Origin: Sphingomonas sp.
GTDB lineage: Bacteria > Pseudomonadota > Alphaproteobacteria > Sphingomonadales > Sphingomonadaceae
Direction: 5' to 3'
Length of the DNA stretch: 64,000 nt
Assembly: GCA_019635535.1 (NCBI GenBank)
Contig: JAHBZH010000001.1
Span: forward strand, 875,001 to 939,000
Shown: positions 55,545 to 64,000 of the stretch, one piece after another
How positions within the stretch are numbered: position 1 is the stretch's first letter
Layout of the letters: every line of letters starts with the position of its first letter
Program-made: the position numbers and the translations under genes
The notes under the pieces: generated by a model
The model's database searches: none
What the model saw: the letters and a program-made list of their open reading frames with translations, nothing else
Told to the model about the DNA's origin: nothing

Positions 55545-56353
55545 CGATGTTTCGCTCCTGTCGCGTTCTCGTGTTCGCCGCCGCAGCCCTGCCGCTTGCC
55601 CTCGCCGGGCCCGCTTGGGCGCAGGATCGTGACGAGGAAAAGCCTGGCTGGATCGTCACGGTCGGCGGCGGCGCGCAGGTCTTTCCCGGATATCCCGGCG
55701 CGGACGGCGTCGATGTCTTCCCGTTGCCGATCCTCGGTCTGCGCCGCGAGGGCCGGCCGATGGCGTTCGAAGCGCCGGACCAGGGTTGGGGCTTCGGCCT
55801 GCTCGGGTCCGACAGCCCGTTCGATTTCGGTCCGGCCATGCAGTTCCAGAACAAGCGCCGCGATCGCGATGTCGGCGCGCCGGTCGGCGAGGTCGGCTTC
55901 ACGGTCGAGGCCGGCGGCTTCGCGCAGGCGTTCGTCACGCCCAATCTGCGCCTGCGTGTCGAAGGGCGGCGCGGCATCGGCGGCCATGATGGCTGGGTCG
56001 GCGACATTTCCGCCGATTTCGTGATCCGCGACGATGACAATATGATCTTCTCGATCGGCCCGCGCGCCCGGATCGCCGACGGCGGCTATCATCGCGCCTA
56101 TTTCGGCGTCACGCCCGCCGCCGCGACGGCGACCGGCCTGCCCGAATACCGCCCCGGCGGCGGTTTCTACGCCATCGGCGCCTCGGCAGGGCTCACCCGG
56201 CGCCTGTCGCGCGAGTGGGGAATCTACGCCTATGCGGGCTATGACCGGCTGATCGGCGACGCGGCGGATTCCCCGCTGGTCCGCACCTTCGGCTCGCGCG
56301 ATCAATTCTCCGGCGGCATCGGCCTGTTCTACGAATTCACCGTCCGGCCGTAG
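55541..56353 (+). CDS. MipA/OmpV-family outer-membrane protein
   Basis: 270 aa. A signal peptide (about 1-28, ending AWAQ) is followed by a beta-barrel with alternating hydrophobic strands and an aromatic end (GGIGLFYEFTVRP). WIVTVGGGAQVFPGYPGADGVDVFPLPILGLRR is the family opening. MipA acts as a scaffold between murein synthases and lytic enzymes in E. coli; OmpV relatives are porin-like. Its link with pccA is through the bridging mini-ORF. Confidence 0.9.
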   Translation: MTMFRSCRVLVFAAAALPLALAGPAWAQDRDEEKPGWIVTVGGGAQVFPGYPGADGVDVFPLPILGLRREGRPMAFEAPDQGWGFGLLGSDSPFDFGPAMQFQNKRRDRDVGAPVGEVGFTVEAGGFAQAFVTPNLRLRVEGRRGIGGHDGWVGDISADFVIRDDDNMIFSIGPRARIADGGYHRAYFGVTPAAATATGLPEYRPGGGFYAIGASAGLTRRLSREWGIYAYAGYDRLIGDAADSPLVRTFGSRDQFSGGIGLFYEFTVRP

Positions 56354-56473
56354 AATTCGCCAATCCATCCGCCTTGAAATGCCTGTTCCCTTTTCGTCTC
56401 GGTGGATCAAGCCCTAGCCGACCCGCATCCCCTCCGTTAGGTTCCCGCCTCCGCCATCCGCCAGGAGCCCCGC

Positions 56474-57778
56474 ATGAAGCCGATCGCCTTTCTCGCCCTG
56501 TTGCTGTGGGTGCCAGCCGCCGCGCACGCCTCGCTGACCGGCGCCGAACGCCGGATGGCGCAGACGGTGACGCAGGAACATGCGCGCACGATCGGGTTCC
56601 TGGAGCGGATGGTGAACGTGAACAGCGGCACGCTCAATCTGGCGGGCGTGGCGGAGGTGGGCGAAATGGTCCGCGCCGAGCTGGAGCCGCTGGGCTTCGC
56701 GGTCGAATGGCTCGACATGCGCGAGACGGGCCGGGCCGGCCATATCGTCGCCAATCATCGCGGCAACGGACGCGGCAAGCGCCTCCTCCTCATCGCCCAT
56801 CTCGACACGGTGTTCGAGGCGGACAGCCCGTTCCAGACCTTCACCCGCGAGGGCAATCGCGCCACCGGCCCCGGCATCGGCGACGACAAGGGCGGCATCG
56901 CGGTGATCGTCGCGGCCCTGCGCGCCATGCATGCGGCCGGCACCTTGCGGGACGCCGATATCCGGGTCGTGCTGACCGGCGACGAGGAGCGGCCCGGCGC
57001 GCCGCTGGACGTCGCCCGGCGCGATCTGATCGAGGCCGGGCGCTGGGCGGACGTGGCGCTTGAATTCGAAGGGCTGGCCCGCGAGAACGGCGTCGATCAC
57101 GCCACCATCGCCCGGCGCAGCTCGGGGACGTGGACGCTGACCACGACCGGCCGCTCGGGCCATTCCTCGGGCGTCTTCTCCGACACTCTCGGCTATGGCG
57201 CGATCTACGAGCTGGCGCGCATCCTCGATGCCTTCCGGCGCGAGCTGCCGGAGGCCAATCTCACCTACAATGTCGGCGTCATGGCGGGCGGCACGCCGGC
57301 CGAGATCGACGCGGACGGCTTCCGCGTCGCCGCCTCGGGCAAGACCAACATCGTCGCCGAACGGGCGATCGCGCGCGGCGATCTTCGCACCCTGACGCCG
57401 GAGCAGGACGCCCGGGCGCGCGAACGGATGCAGGCGATCGTCGCGCAGCACCTGCCGCAGACCTCGGCCGAGCTGGTCTTCACCGGCGACGGTTATCCCC
57501 CCATGGCGCCGACCGAGGGCAATCGGGCGATCCTCGCCCGCCTCAATCGGGTCAATCGCGATCTCGGCCTGCCGGAAATGCCGGAATTCGACCCCGCCCG
57601 GCGCGGCGCCGCCGATTCCGGTTTCGTCGCGGCGGACGTTGACACGCTCGCCGGTCTCGGTGCGGCCGGCGGCGGCGCCCACGCGCCGAACGAATGGCTC
57701 GATCTCGACAGCCTCGTCCGCCAGTCCCAGCGCGCCGCCATCCTGATGACCCGGCTCAGCCGGGAGCCGCGGGAATAG
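56474..57778 (+). CDS. Exported M20 metallopeptidase (carboxypeptidase G2-like)
   Basis: 434 aa with a signal peptide (about 1-19). Metal-site segments are LLIAHLDTVFEADSPFQ (His-x-Asp), PGIGDDKGGIAV (bridging Asp), LTGDEERPG (catalytic Glu-Glu), ALEFEG and, near the C-terminus, GGAHAPNEW (His). The dimerisation domain covers about 210-320 (GRSGHSSGVFSDTLGYGAIYELARIL). It hydrolyses C-terminal amino acids or N-acyl amino acids in the periplasm. It lies 120 bases after mipA, with no clear promoter between. Confidence 0.9.
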   Translation: MKPIAFLALLLWVPAAAHASLTGAERRMAQTVTQEHARTIGFLERMVNVNSGTLNLAGVAEVGEMVRAELEPLGFAVEWLDMRETGRAGHIVANHRGNGRGKRLLLIAHLDTVFEADSPFQTFTREGNRATGPGIGDDKGGIAVIVAALRAMHAAGTLRDADIRVVLTGDEERPGAPLDVARRDLIEAGRWADVALEFEGLARENGVDHATIARRSSGTWTLTTTGRSGHSSGVFSDTLGYGAIYELARILDAFRRELPEANLTYNVGVMAGGTPAEIDADGFRVAASGKTNIVAERAIARGDLRTLTPEQDARARERMQAIVAQHLPQTSAELVFTGDGYPPMAPTEGNRAILARLNRVNRDLGLPEMPEFDPARRGAADSGFVAADVDTLAGLGAAGGGAHAPNEWLDLDSLVRQSQRAAILMTRLSREPRE

Positions 57779-57848
57779 GGGACGGACATGTAAGGAAGAT
57801 ATCCGTTATGACTGGGAATCGAACGATTGCTGCGATAACCTTTTGATA

Positions 57849-58412
57849 ATGCAACAGGTCGCCTTGTTCTTGATAGCTGCGCTGACTTCCGCTGCGCCCG
57901 CTCTGGCCCAACCAGATGTCGAACGTGGCTTTGCAGGAGTGTTGAGGGGCTGCGAAGAATGGGTTCTCCAGCCAGCGAGTTGGGTGGATGGGGCCGAACC
58001 TTTCATTGCCGCGGTAGGTCTCGGAAATGAGATGAGTCTCGTCGAGAATGTACCGGAAGTATCCCTGCCACCAACGGAACTCCGACATGGGAATCACTAT
58101 TGGCACGTCAATTCGACTGAAGATGCAGGGTATTTTCTGGTGGTCTCCGATCAGCTTCCAATGTGTCACATCACCGGCGGTGGAAACACGGACCTGCAAC
58201 CAGCGATCGAGGCGATTCTCGCATCGGAAACCTTTGGAATGCGCTGGCGGCAGATTTCAGACAGCACAAGAGAAGGCATGATAACGACAGTTTTCCAACA
58301 CCGCGAAAACGAATCTTTCTCCATCGCAATCAGTCGCGCGAGACAGCCGAACCAGAGACTGGACCGCGTGCAGGTGCTGGCAACGGCGACCTATTCCACG
58401 ACGAGCCGCTGA
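57849..58412 (+). CDS. Exported hypothetical protein in a lower-GC islet
   Basis: 187 aa from the ATG at 57849; a TTG two codons earlier is an alternative. A signal peptide (about 1-20, ending PALAQP) is clear. The mature part has GCEEW early and QLPMCHITGGG in the middle, where two cysteines could pair; TELRHGNHYWHVNST is another distinctive segment. Base composition drops to roughly 55% GC. Repeat copy C begins 38 bases after the stop. No family is named; similar proteins seem to be typical of sphingomonads. Confidence 0.7.
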   Translation: MQQVALFLIAALTSAAPALAQPDVERGFAGVLRGCEEWVLQPASWVDGAEPFIAAVGLGNEMSLVENVPEVSLPPTELRHGNHYWHVNSTEDAGYFLVVSDQLPMCHITGGGNTDLQPAIEAILASETFGMRWRQISDSTREGMITTVFQHRENESFSIAISRARQPNQRLDRVQVLATATYSTTSR

Positions 58413-58449
58413 GAAGGTCTGCTTGGGGCCGAAAGTAACTCTCCCGCCC

Positions 58450-58658
58450 GCTTCCAATGTAGGAAATGCTCTGTCACGCTCGCCCCGAATCGGGGTTCCG
58501 GCCTCGCTTCGCCGGCTCTTTGAATCGTCCGTTTCGCGCGAAAAATTCTCTCGGCCATGCCGTCGCGCATATGGGTGAAGATGCTGAAGTTAAGTGCCGC
58601 CGTGCCCGGCTCGGGTGCCGGCCGGAAACACCCCTCACCCTGTAAACTTTGTCAACTT
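58450..58658 (+). repeat. Dispersed intergenic repeat, copy C
   Basis: Starts GCTTCCAATGTAGGAAATG, then CTGTCA, CCCCGAATCGGGG, GCCGGCTCTTTGAATCG (to about 58528) and ends AAACACCCC ... GTCAACTT, the last overlapping the ubiG stop. The first 75 bases nearly match copy B (24080-24225, inverted). The middle is longer than in A or B. It lies between two convergent gene ends. No gene is seen in 58413-58656. Confidence 0.72.
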
Positions 58659-59382
58659 ATCCCTCTGCGCGCCGCGCCGTCAGCAGATAGTTGAGCGATA
58701 CGTCCTCGCCGAGCTGGAAGCCCCGCGTCGGAGTCCAGCCGAGGCCGGTCACGTCGGTCACCTCCAGCCCCGCTTCGGCGAGATGCGCGGTCAGCTCGTC
58801 CGGCGTCAGGAATTTGCCCCAGTCGTGCGTGCCTTTCGGGATTTGCCCCAGTCCCTCGCCGATCCCGATCATCACCAGCCGCGAGAGCGCGGTGCGGTTC
58901 GGCGTGGACATGACGAGCAGGCCGCCCTCGACCAGCGCGCCAGCCAGCCCCGCGACGAAGGCCGGCACGTCCGCGACATGCTCCACCACCTCCATCGATG
59001 TGACGAGGTCGTAGCGCCCGGCCAGCGCCTCCGTCCCGCCGACGCGATAGTCGATGGCAAGGCCCTGGCCTTCGGCATGGAGCCGCGCCGCCGCGATATT
59101 CTCCGGCGCCGCGTCCAGCGCCGTCACCGCCGCGCCCAGCCGGGCCAGCGGCTCGGCGAGCAGCCCGGCGCCGCAGCCGACGTCCACCGCGCTCCTGCCC
59201 GCCAGCGGTTTCAAATCATGCTCGTCCACCCCCCAATGGGCGTCGATCCGCGCACGCAGATAGGCGAGGCGCACCGGATTGAGCCGGTGCAGCATCGCCG
59301 AGCTGCCCTTCGGGTCCCACCAATCGGCGGCGAGCGTGCCGAAATGGGCGGCTTCCCTGGGGTCGATCGTCGTCGCGGTCAT
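58657..59382 (-). CDS. ubiG: Ubiquinone biosynthesis O-methyltransferase UbiG
   Basis: 241 aa. TIDPREAAHFGTLAADWWDPKGSSAMLHRLNPVRLAYL is the UbiG N-terminus. The AdoMet site is AVDVGCGAGLLAEPLARLGA (motif I), with SMEVVEHVADV and LVMSTPNRT later; HDWGKFLTPDEL is also diagnostic. It carries out both O-methylations of ubiquinone synthesis. The start is set at the conserved N-terminus; an upstream in-frame extension is unlike the family. It is divergent from lysC, 85 bases away. Confidence 0.95.
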   Translation of the reverse strand: MTATTIDPREAAHFGTLAADWWDPKGSSAMLHRLNPVRLAYLRARIDAHWGVDEHDLKPLAGRSAVDVGCGAGLLAEPLARLGAAVTALDAAPENIAAARLHAEGQGLAIDYRVGGTEALAGRYDLVTSMEVVEHVADVPAFVAGLAGALVEGGLLVMSTPNRTALSRLVMIGIGEGLGQIPKGTHDWGKFLTPDELTAHLAEAGLEVTDVTGLGWTPTRGFQLGEDVSLNYLLTARRAEG

Positions 59383-59467
59383 TGCCGTCACCCTTGCATG
59401 CATAACGCCCCGGGGAAAGAGCCGCGCCGCTTGCCATCGCGTCGTCCGCTCCCTAAGCGCGCGTCCC

Positions 59468-60709
59468 ATGGCCCGCATCGTCATGAAGTTCGGCGGCACG
59501 TCCATGGCGGGGATCGAGCGGATCCGCCATGTCGCCGCGCGCGTGAAGGCGGAGACGGATGCGGGCAACCAGGTCGCCGTCGTCGTCTCGGCGATGGCGG
59601 GCGAGACGGACCGGCTCGTCCAGCTCTGCCGGGAGGCCGCCTCGCTCTACGATCCGCGCGAATATGACGTGGTGGTGGCCTCGGGCGAGCAGGTGACGAG
59701 CGGCCTGCTCGCGATCACGCTGCAGGGCATGGGCCTCAATGCCCGCTCCTATATGGGCTGGCAGCTCCCGATCCGCGCCTCCGGCCACGCCGCCGCCCTG
59801 ATCGAGGGAATTGACGTGGACGTGCTGGAGCGCGTCTTCGACGGCGGCGGCATCGCCGTCATCCCGGGCTTCCAGGGCGTCACCACCGACGGCGCGCTGG
59901 CGACGTTCGGCCGGGGCGGCTCGGACACGTCGGCGGTCGCGCTCGCCGCCGCCATGCAGGCCGACCGCTGCGACATCTACACCGACGTGGACGGCGTCTA
60001 CACCACCGATCCGCGCATCGTGCCGCGCGCCCGCAAGCTCGACCTCGTCACCTATGAGGAGATGCTGGAGCTGGCGAGCGTCGGCGCCAAGGTGCTCCAG
60101 ACCCGCTCGGTCGGGCTGGCGATGCGCTACAACATGCCTCTGCAGGTCCTGTCCTCGTTCGAGGACGGGCCGGGGACGATGATCGTCGGCGACGAGGCAA
60201 TCGAGGGAAGCGACATGGAACGCAACGTCATCACCGGCATCGCCTACGACAAGAACGAGGCGCGCGTGACGCTGACCGGAATTCCGGACCGGCCAGGCGT
60301 CGTCGCCGCCGTTTTCGGGCCGCTCGCCGAGGCGAACATCAATGTCGACATGATCGTCCAGAACATCCCGCGCGCGGGCGAGGCGAGCGACCTCACCTTC
60401 ACCGTGCCGACCGCCTCGCTCGCCCATGCGGCGGCCGAGCTGGAGAAGCTCAAGGGTGCGATCGGCTTTGCCGAGATGCTGACCGACACCAATGTCGTGA
60501 AAGTCAGTGCGGTCGGCGTCGGCATGCGCTCCAATGCCGGCATCGCCGCGACCCTGTTCAGGACGCTCGCCGATCGCGGCATCAACATCGTCGCGATCAC
60601 CACCTCGGAGATCAAGGTCTCGGTGCTGATCCCGGAGGAATATACCGAACTGGCCGTGCGCGTGCTTCACACCGCCTACGGCCTCGATGCCGAGGAGGAT
60701 GCGGCGTGA
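59468..60709 (+). CDS. lysC: Aspartate kinase
   Basis: 413 aa. The kinase domain (about 1-240) opens with ARIVMKFGGTSMAG and contains VVVSAMAGETDRL, FGRGGSDTSAVALAAA and IYTDVDGVYTTDPRI. Two ACT domains follow (about 265-410: VTLTGIPDRPGVVAAVF and VSAVGVGMRSNAGIAATLF), which bind lysine and/or threonine for feedback control. It starts the aspartate family pathway. Its stop overlaps the next start by GTGA. Confidence 0.97.
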   Translation: MARIVMKFGGTSMAGIERIRHVAARVKAETDAGNQVAVVVSAMAGETDRLVQLCREAASLYDPREYDVVVASGEQVTSGLLAITLQGMGLNARSYMGWQLPIRASGHAAALIEGIDVDVLERVFDGGGIAVIPGFQGVTTDGALATFGRGGSDTSAVALAAAMQADRCDIYTDVDGVYTTDPRIVPRARKLDLVTYEEMLELASVGAKVLQTRSVGLAMRYNMPLQVLSSFEDGPGTMIVGDEAIEGSDMERNVITGIAYDKNEARVTLTGIPDRPGVVAAVFGPLAEANINVDMIVQNIPRAGEASDLTFTVPTASLAHAAAELEKLKGAIGFAEMLTDTNVVKVSAVGVGMRSNAGIAATLFRTLADRGINIVAITTSEIKVSVLIPEEYTELAVRVLHTAYGLDAEEDAA

Positions 60710-61740
60710 ACGATGTGAGCGCGAGTGTCGGCCGCGATCGGCTGAAGCGCCTGATGGCGCGCGGCGCCGATTTCCTCGGCTGCGACCATGCCGTGCTCGG
60801 CGGGGCGATGAGCTGGATTTCGGAGCGCAGCCTGGTGTCCGCGCTCAGCAATGCCGGGGCGTTCGGCGTGATCGCCTGCGGCGCGATGACGCCGGACCTG
60901 CTCGACACCGAGATCGCCGAGACCAGGGCGCGCACGTCGCGGCCGTTCGGCGTCAACCTGATCACCATGCACCCGATGCTCTCCGAGCTGACCGACGTCT
61001 GCGCGAAGCATGAGGTCGGCCATGTCGTGCTGGCCGGCGGCCTGCCGCCGCCCGGCGCGATCGATCGGATCAAGGGCGGCGGGGCCAAGCTGATCTGTTT
61101 CGCCCCCGCTTTGGCGCTGGCCAAGAAGCTGATCCGCTCGGGCGTCGATGCGCTGGTGATCGAGGGGATGGAGGCGGGTGGCCATATCGGCCCCGTCTCG
61201 ACCTCGGTGCTGGCGCAGGAGATCCTGCCGCCGCTCGCCGCCGAAGTGCCGATCTTCGTCGCCGGCGGCATCGGCCATGGCGGCCTGATCGCCGGCTATC
61301 TGGAGATGGGCGCGGCCGGCGTGCAACTGGGCACCCGCTTCGTCTGCGCCACCGAATGCATCGCCCATCCGAATTTCAAGAAGGCGTTCATCCGCGCCTC
61401 GGCGCGCGATGCGATCACCAGCGTCCAGATCGATCCGCGCCTCCCCGTCATCCCGGTCCGCGCGCTCAAGAATCGCGAGATGGAGAGCTTCGCCGCCAAG
61501 CAGCGCGAGGTCGCCCAGCTGCTGGATGAGGGCGCGGTCGAGATGATGGAGGCCCAGCTCCAGATCGAGCATTACTGGGCGGGCGCGCTGCGTCGCGCGG
61601 TGATCGAGGGCGATGTCGAGACCGGCTCGGTGATGGCCGGCCAGTCGGTCGGCATGGTCAAGGACGAGGCGCCGGCCGCGTCCATTCTCGCCCAGCTGAT
61701 GGACGAGGCGGCGCTCGCCCTAGAGCGCCGCTCGGCTTAG
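60706..61740 (+). CDS. Nitronate monooxygenase-family FMN oxidoreductase
   Basis: 344 aa TIM barrel starting at a GTG that overlaps the lysC stop. Segments AVLGGAMSWISERSLVSALSNAGAFGVIACG, RPFGVNLITMHP, EGMEAGGHIGP and VAGGIGHGGLIAGYLEMGAAGVQLGTRF form the FMN-binding site of the 2-nitropropane dioxygenase/enoyl reductase II (FabK-like) family. AGGHIG includes the conserved histidine. The natural substrate is uncertain. It is convergent with a lipoprotein gene, the stops overlapping by 4 bases. Confidence 0.9.
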   Translation: MNDVSASVGRDRLKRLMARGADFLGCDHAVLGGAMSWISERSLVSALSNAGAFGVIACGAMTPDLLDTEIAETRARTSRPFGVNLITMHPMLSELTDVCAKHEVGHVVLAGGLPPPGAIDRIKGGGAKLICFAPALALAKKLIRSGVDALVIEGMEAGGHIGPVSTSVLAQEILPPLAAEVPIFVAGGIGHGGLIAGYLEMGAAGVQLGTRFVCATECIAHPNFKKAFIRASARDAITSVQIDPRLPVIPVRALKNREMESFAAKQREVAQLLDEGAVEMMEAQLQIEHYWAGALRRAVIEGDVETGSVMAGQSVGMVKDEAPAASILAQLMDEAALALERRSA

Positions 61741-62432
61741 GTACAAAGCGACAGCCAGGCGATCTGCATCACGGTGCCGTCTTCCACGGGAAGGGGGTTG
61801 TCCGGATAGTCCTGCCGTTCGGCGATATCGCCTGTTTCGTCGAGCCGGCGCCGCTCGGTCGCGTTGATCGTGCGGCGCGGGCAATCCACGACGAGGCGGA
61901 AGATGTTCGCGCTGGGACTCTCGCCCGGATTGGTCAGCCGGAACCAGGCCGATCGGGTCCCGTCCCGTTGCTCGATGCTCGCCGCGTCGATCGCGATCGA
62001 CTGACCGGATTCGGCGGCGCCCAGATTGAGCCAGGCCGCTGGCTGCGCGACCGGCGAAGGCGGTGCGACCGGAACGGGAGGCGGTGGCGCCGGCTCCGCC
62101 GAAATGTCGCAGTCGCGATTCGCCCGTTCGAGCGCGGCCAGGGTCTGGGCGCCCTGCGTCGTTGCAACCCACAGGAGATCGCGCGCCGTCATCTCCGACG
62201 TTGTGTAATAGCCTTGCCGGACCGCGCCCGCCGCGGTGGCGAAATCGCGCAGCCGGCGGGGGCTCAGCGTGGTGCCGAGCGTTTCGCCCACACACCGCGT
62301 CTGGATCAGCGTGTAGCCGTAACGGATGAGCTGGGGCGTGATGATCGTCGAGCGCGGGCCGACATAGTCGGCGACATGGCCGGCGCACGCGGCGAGCAAA
62401 CCGGACAGGAGAAGAATGGGCAAGGCACGCAT
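61737..62432 (-). CDS. Lipoprotein with a surface-adhesin-E-like domain
   Basis: 231 aa. MRALPILLLSGLLAACAG has lipobox LAAC. A central Pro-rich linker (PAPPPPVPVAPPSPVAQP) separates an N-terminal helical part from a C-terminal domain WLNLGAAESGQSIAIDAASIEQRDGTRSAWFRLT ... RLVVDCPRRTI ... IAWLSLCT. That domain has the look of the surface-adhesin protein E fold and a probable disulfide. The assignment is by pattern only. The start is chosen for the signal; an upstream in-frame extension is not. Confidence 0.7.
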   Translation of the reverse strand: MRALPILLLSGLLAACAGHVADYVGPRSTIITPQLIRYGYTLIQTRCVGETLGTTLSPRRLRDFATAAGAVRQGYYTTSEMTARDLLWVATTQGAQTLAALERANRDCDISAEPAPPPPVPVAPPSPVAQPAAWLNLGAAESGQSIAIDAASIEQRDGTRSAWFRLTNPGESPSANIFRLVVDCPRRTINATERRRLDETGDIAERQDYPDNPLPVEDGTVMQIAWLSLCT

Positions 62433-62524
62433 CGGCAGTGTGACTATCAACGCACGGCGGCGATTGCACGTTGCTTGATGGAGTGTGCCGCCACGCTTAA
62501 CATCCGCCTCCGAAAGGAATGACG

Positions 62525-62914
62525 ATGGGCACAAGACGGCGCGAGCTGCTGGCGGGCGGGCTGGCGCTTGCGCTGGCGGGCATCCCCGCCGTCGCGAGGG
62601 CGGAACAAGGGAACGGCATGTTCGGCCTGATCGGCAAGATGCGTGCCGTCGCGGGTGAGCGCGACGCGTTGATCGCGTTACTGCTGGAAGGCACGCAGGC
62701 CATGCCCGGCTGCCTTTCCTACATTGTTGCGAAGGATTCGGCGGACGCCGATGCGATCTGGATCACCGAAGTCTGGGATAGTCGCGACAGTCACCGCGCC
62801 TCGCTGCAACTGCCCGCGGTGCGGGCGGTCATCGCCCGTGCTCGCCCACTGATCACCGGCTTCGAGAGCGGTACGCAGACAGAGCCGGTGGGAGGCGTGG
62901 GGCTGGCGCGTTAA
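62525..62914 (+). CDS. ABM-domain protein with a Tat-type signal peptide
   Basis: 129 aa. MGTRRRELLAGGLALALAGIP is a twin-arginine-like signal. The mature part FGLIGKMRAVAGERDALIALLLEGTQAMPGCLSYIVAKDSADADAIWITEVWDSRDSHRASL is a classic antibiotic biosynthesis monooxygenase (ABM) ferredoxin-like fold. Family members range from quinol monooxygenases to stress proteins. The ATG at 62525 has AAGGA at a better distance than one two codons earlier. It is divergent from the lipoprotein gene. Confidence 0.85.
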   Translation: MGTRRRELLAGGLALALAGIPAVARAEQGNGMFGLIGKMRAVAGERDALIALLLEGTQAMPGCLSYIVAKDSADADAIWITEVWDSRDSHRASLQLPAVRAVIARARPLITGFESGTQTEPVGGVGLAR

Positions 62915-62965
62915 ATCCTCACCGGCGCATTGGAAACGCCCGGCGCTTTCTGATAGCGATCGCCC

Positions 62966-64000
62966 ATGCCGACCGCTTCCGTCACGTCCGCCCGTGAAAT
63001 CCTGACGGGGCTGCATGATGTGATGGCCTCCAGGCTCGGCGCGCAGGCCAAGCTCAACAAGGTCGTCAAGATCATCGCCGAGGCGATGGCGAGCGAGGTC
63101 TGCTCGATCTACCTGCTGCGCGACGGCGTCCTGGAGCTGTTCGCCACGGTCGGCCTCAAACAGGAGGCCGTGCACGTCACCAAGCTGGCGCCGGGCGAGG
63201 GGCTGGTCGGCACGATCGCGCAGGGCGCCGCCGTGCTCAACCTCGCCGAGGCGGCGAGCCATCCCGAATTCGCCTATCGCCCCGAGACGGGCGAGGAACT
63301 CTATCACAGCTTCGCCGGCGTGCCGGTGATCCGCAAGGAGCGGGCGATCGGCGTGCTCGCCGTCCAGCATGCCGATCCGCGCGCCTATGACGAGATCGAG
63401 ATCGAGGCGCTGCAGACGGTGGCGATGGTGTTGTCCGAGCTGATCGCCAATGCCGGCCTTGCCGATCGCGCCGCCGGCGCCGCCGAATCCGCGCGCGACT
63501 CCGGCATGGCGCGCCTGACCGGGCAGCGGCTCGTGACCGGCATGGCGAAGGGCCACGCCGTCTATCACCAGCCGCGTATTCTGATCGAGCACACTGTCGC
63601 CGACGATATCGAGGCGGAGCGCCACCGCTTGGTCTCCGCCTTCGGCCGGATGCGCGAGCAGATCGACGCGATGACCGGCCAGGCCGAGTTCGGCACGGTG
63701 GGCGAGCATCAGGAGGTGCTCGAGACCTACAAGATGTTCGCCTATGACGAGGGCTGGTCGCGGCGGATCAACGAGGCGATCGAGTCGGGCCTCACCGCCG
63801 AGGCGGCGATCGAGCGGGTGCGTCAGCGCATGCAGCAGCGCATGCGCCAGATTTCCGATCCGTTGCTCGCCGACCGGATGCACGATCTCGACGATCTGTC
63901 GAACCGGCTGCTGCGCATCGTCTCGGGCCAGCTCGGGACGGCGGCGCAGGGCGGCCTGCCGCAGGACGCGATCCTGATCGCGCGCAATCTGGGGCCGGCC
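62966..64000 (+). CDS. ptsP: Phosphoenolpyruvate--protein phosphotransferase PtsP (partial)
   Basis: The first 345 codons are present; the gene runs off the window. It starts MPTASVTSAREILTGLHDVMASRLGAQAKLNKVVKIIAEAMASE. A GAF domain (about 20-165: VCSIYLLRDGVLELFATVGL ... AGVPVIRKERAIGVLAVQHADPRAY) is followed by the N-terminal PEP-utiliser domain of enzyme I (SGMARLTGQRLVTGMAKGHAVYH...). This is enzyme I of the nitrogen PTS, which phosphorylates NPr in response to glutamine. The active-site histidine lies beyond the end. Position after lysC fits sphingomonad gene order. Confidence 0.93.
   Translation, partial: MPTASVTSAREILTGLHDVMASRLGAQAKLNKVVKIIAEAMASEVCSIYLLRDGVLELFATVGLKQEAVHVTKLAPGEGLVGTIAQGAAVLNLAEAASHPEFAYRPETGEELYHSFAGVPVIRKERAIGVLAVQHADPRAYDEIEIEALQTVAMVLSELIANAGLADRAAGAAESARDSGMARLTGQRLVTGMAKGHAVYHQPRILIEHTVADDIEAERHRLVSAFGRMREQIDAMTGQAEFGTVGEHQEVLETYKMFAYDEGWSRRINEAIESGLTAEAAIERVRQRMQQRMRQISDPLLADRMHDLDDLSNRLLRIVSGQLGTAAQGGLPQDAILIARNLGPA

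Overview
The window is a stretch of GC-rich chromosome (mostly about two-thirds G+C by eye) from an alphaproteobacterium, most likely Sphingomonadales. Supporting signs are a large TonB-dependent receptor, Fur and MucR-type regulators, several S9/M-type peptidases, an NDUFA9-like NAD(P)-binding protein, DUF3297, MipA, and lysC followed closely by ptsP. Genes are dense, and many neighbours overlap by 1 to 4 bases (ATGA, GTGA, TGATG). No rRNA, CRISPR array, insertion sequence, prophage or plasmid module was recognised.

Layout. 0.1-6 kb: tRNA-Ser(GCU), a NarX/NarL-like two-component pair, then a TonB-dependent receptor closed by a strong terminator. 6-14 kb: serS, an alpha/beta hydrolase, and a leftward overlapping operon (oligopeptidase B, lipoprotein metallopeptidase-like protein, hotdog thioesterase), with a divergent aminopeptidase P. 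14-25 kb: tRNA-Thr, two small basic proteins, a tandem PilZ pair, threonine aldolase, an EamA transporter whose end runs antisense into tRNA-Gly, an S9 peptidase, nhaA, tRNA-Tyr, rlmB, ferredoxin and alkA. 25-36 kb: pirin, azoreductase with a divergent LysR, exported aldo/keto reductase, MFS protein, DUF885 hydrolase, DUF3297, NDUFA9-like protein, an amidohydrolase behind a palindromic operator, thioesterase and uppP. 37-46 kb: housekeeping genes (GST, nfu, tsaB-rimI, mucR, fur, plsC, miaB-phoH-ybeY-corC, an enoyl-CoA hydratase), then an ArsR/SRPBCC divergent pair. 46.7-56.4 kb: the propionyl-CoA to succinyl-CoA route (pccB, mce, mcm, pccA) with bioB, plus small secreted proteins and mipA. 56-64 kb: M20 peptidase, ubiG, divergent lysC, a nitronate monooxygenase-like gene, a lipoprotein, an ABM-domain protein and the start of ptsP.

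How the genes work together. The clearest pathway is methylmalonyl-CoA metabolism: PccA/PccB carboxylate propionyl-CoA, Mce epimerises the product, and B12-dependent Mcm makes succinyl-CoA. bioB lies inside the cluster and supplies the biotin that PccA carries. The miaB-phoH-ybeY-corC run is a conserved RNA-maturation block.

The least explained features are non-coding or compositional. They are: a roughly 150-200 bp intergenic repeat present three times (13.9, 24.1 and 58.5 kb); a 24-bp perfect palindrome sitting on the -10 box of the amidohydrolase promoter; a five-hairpin array between mce and mcm that reaches the mcm ribosome-binding site; mini-ORFs bridging ybeY-corC and pccA-mipA; and several lower-GC genes for small proteins of unknown function, two of which lie beside copies of the repeat.
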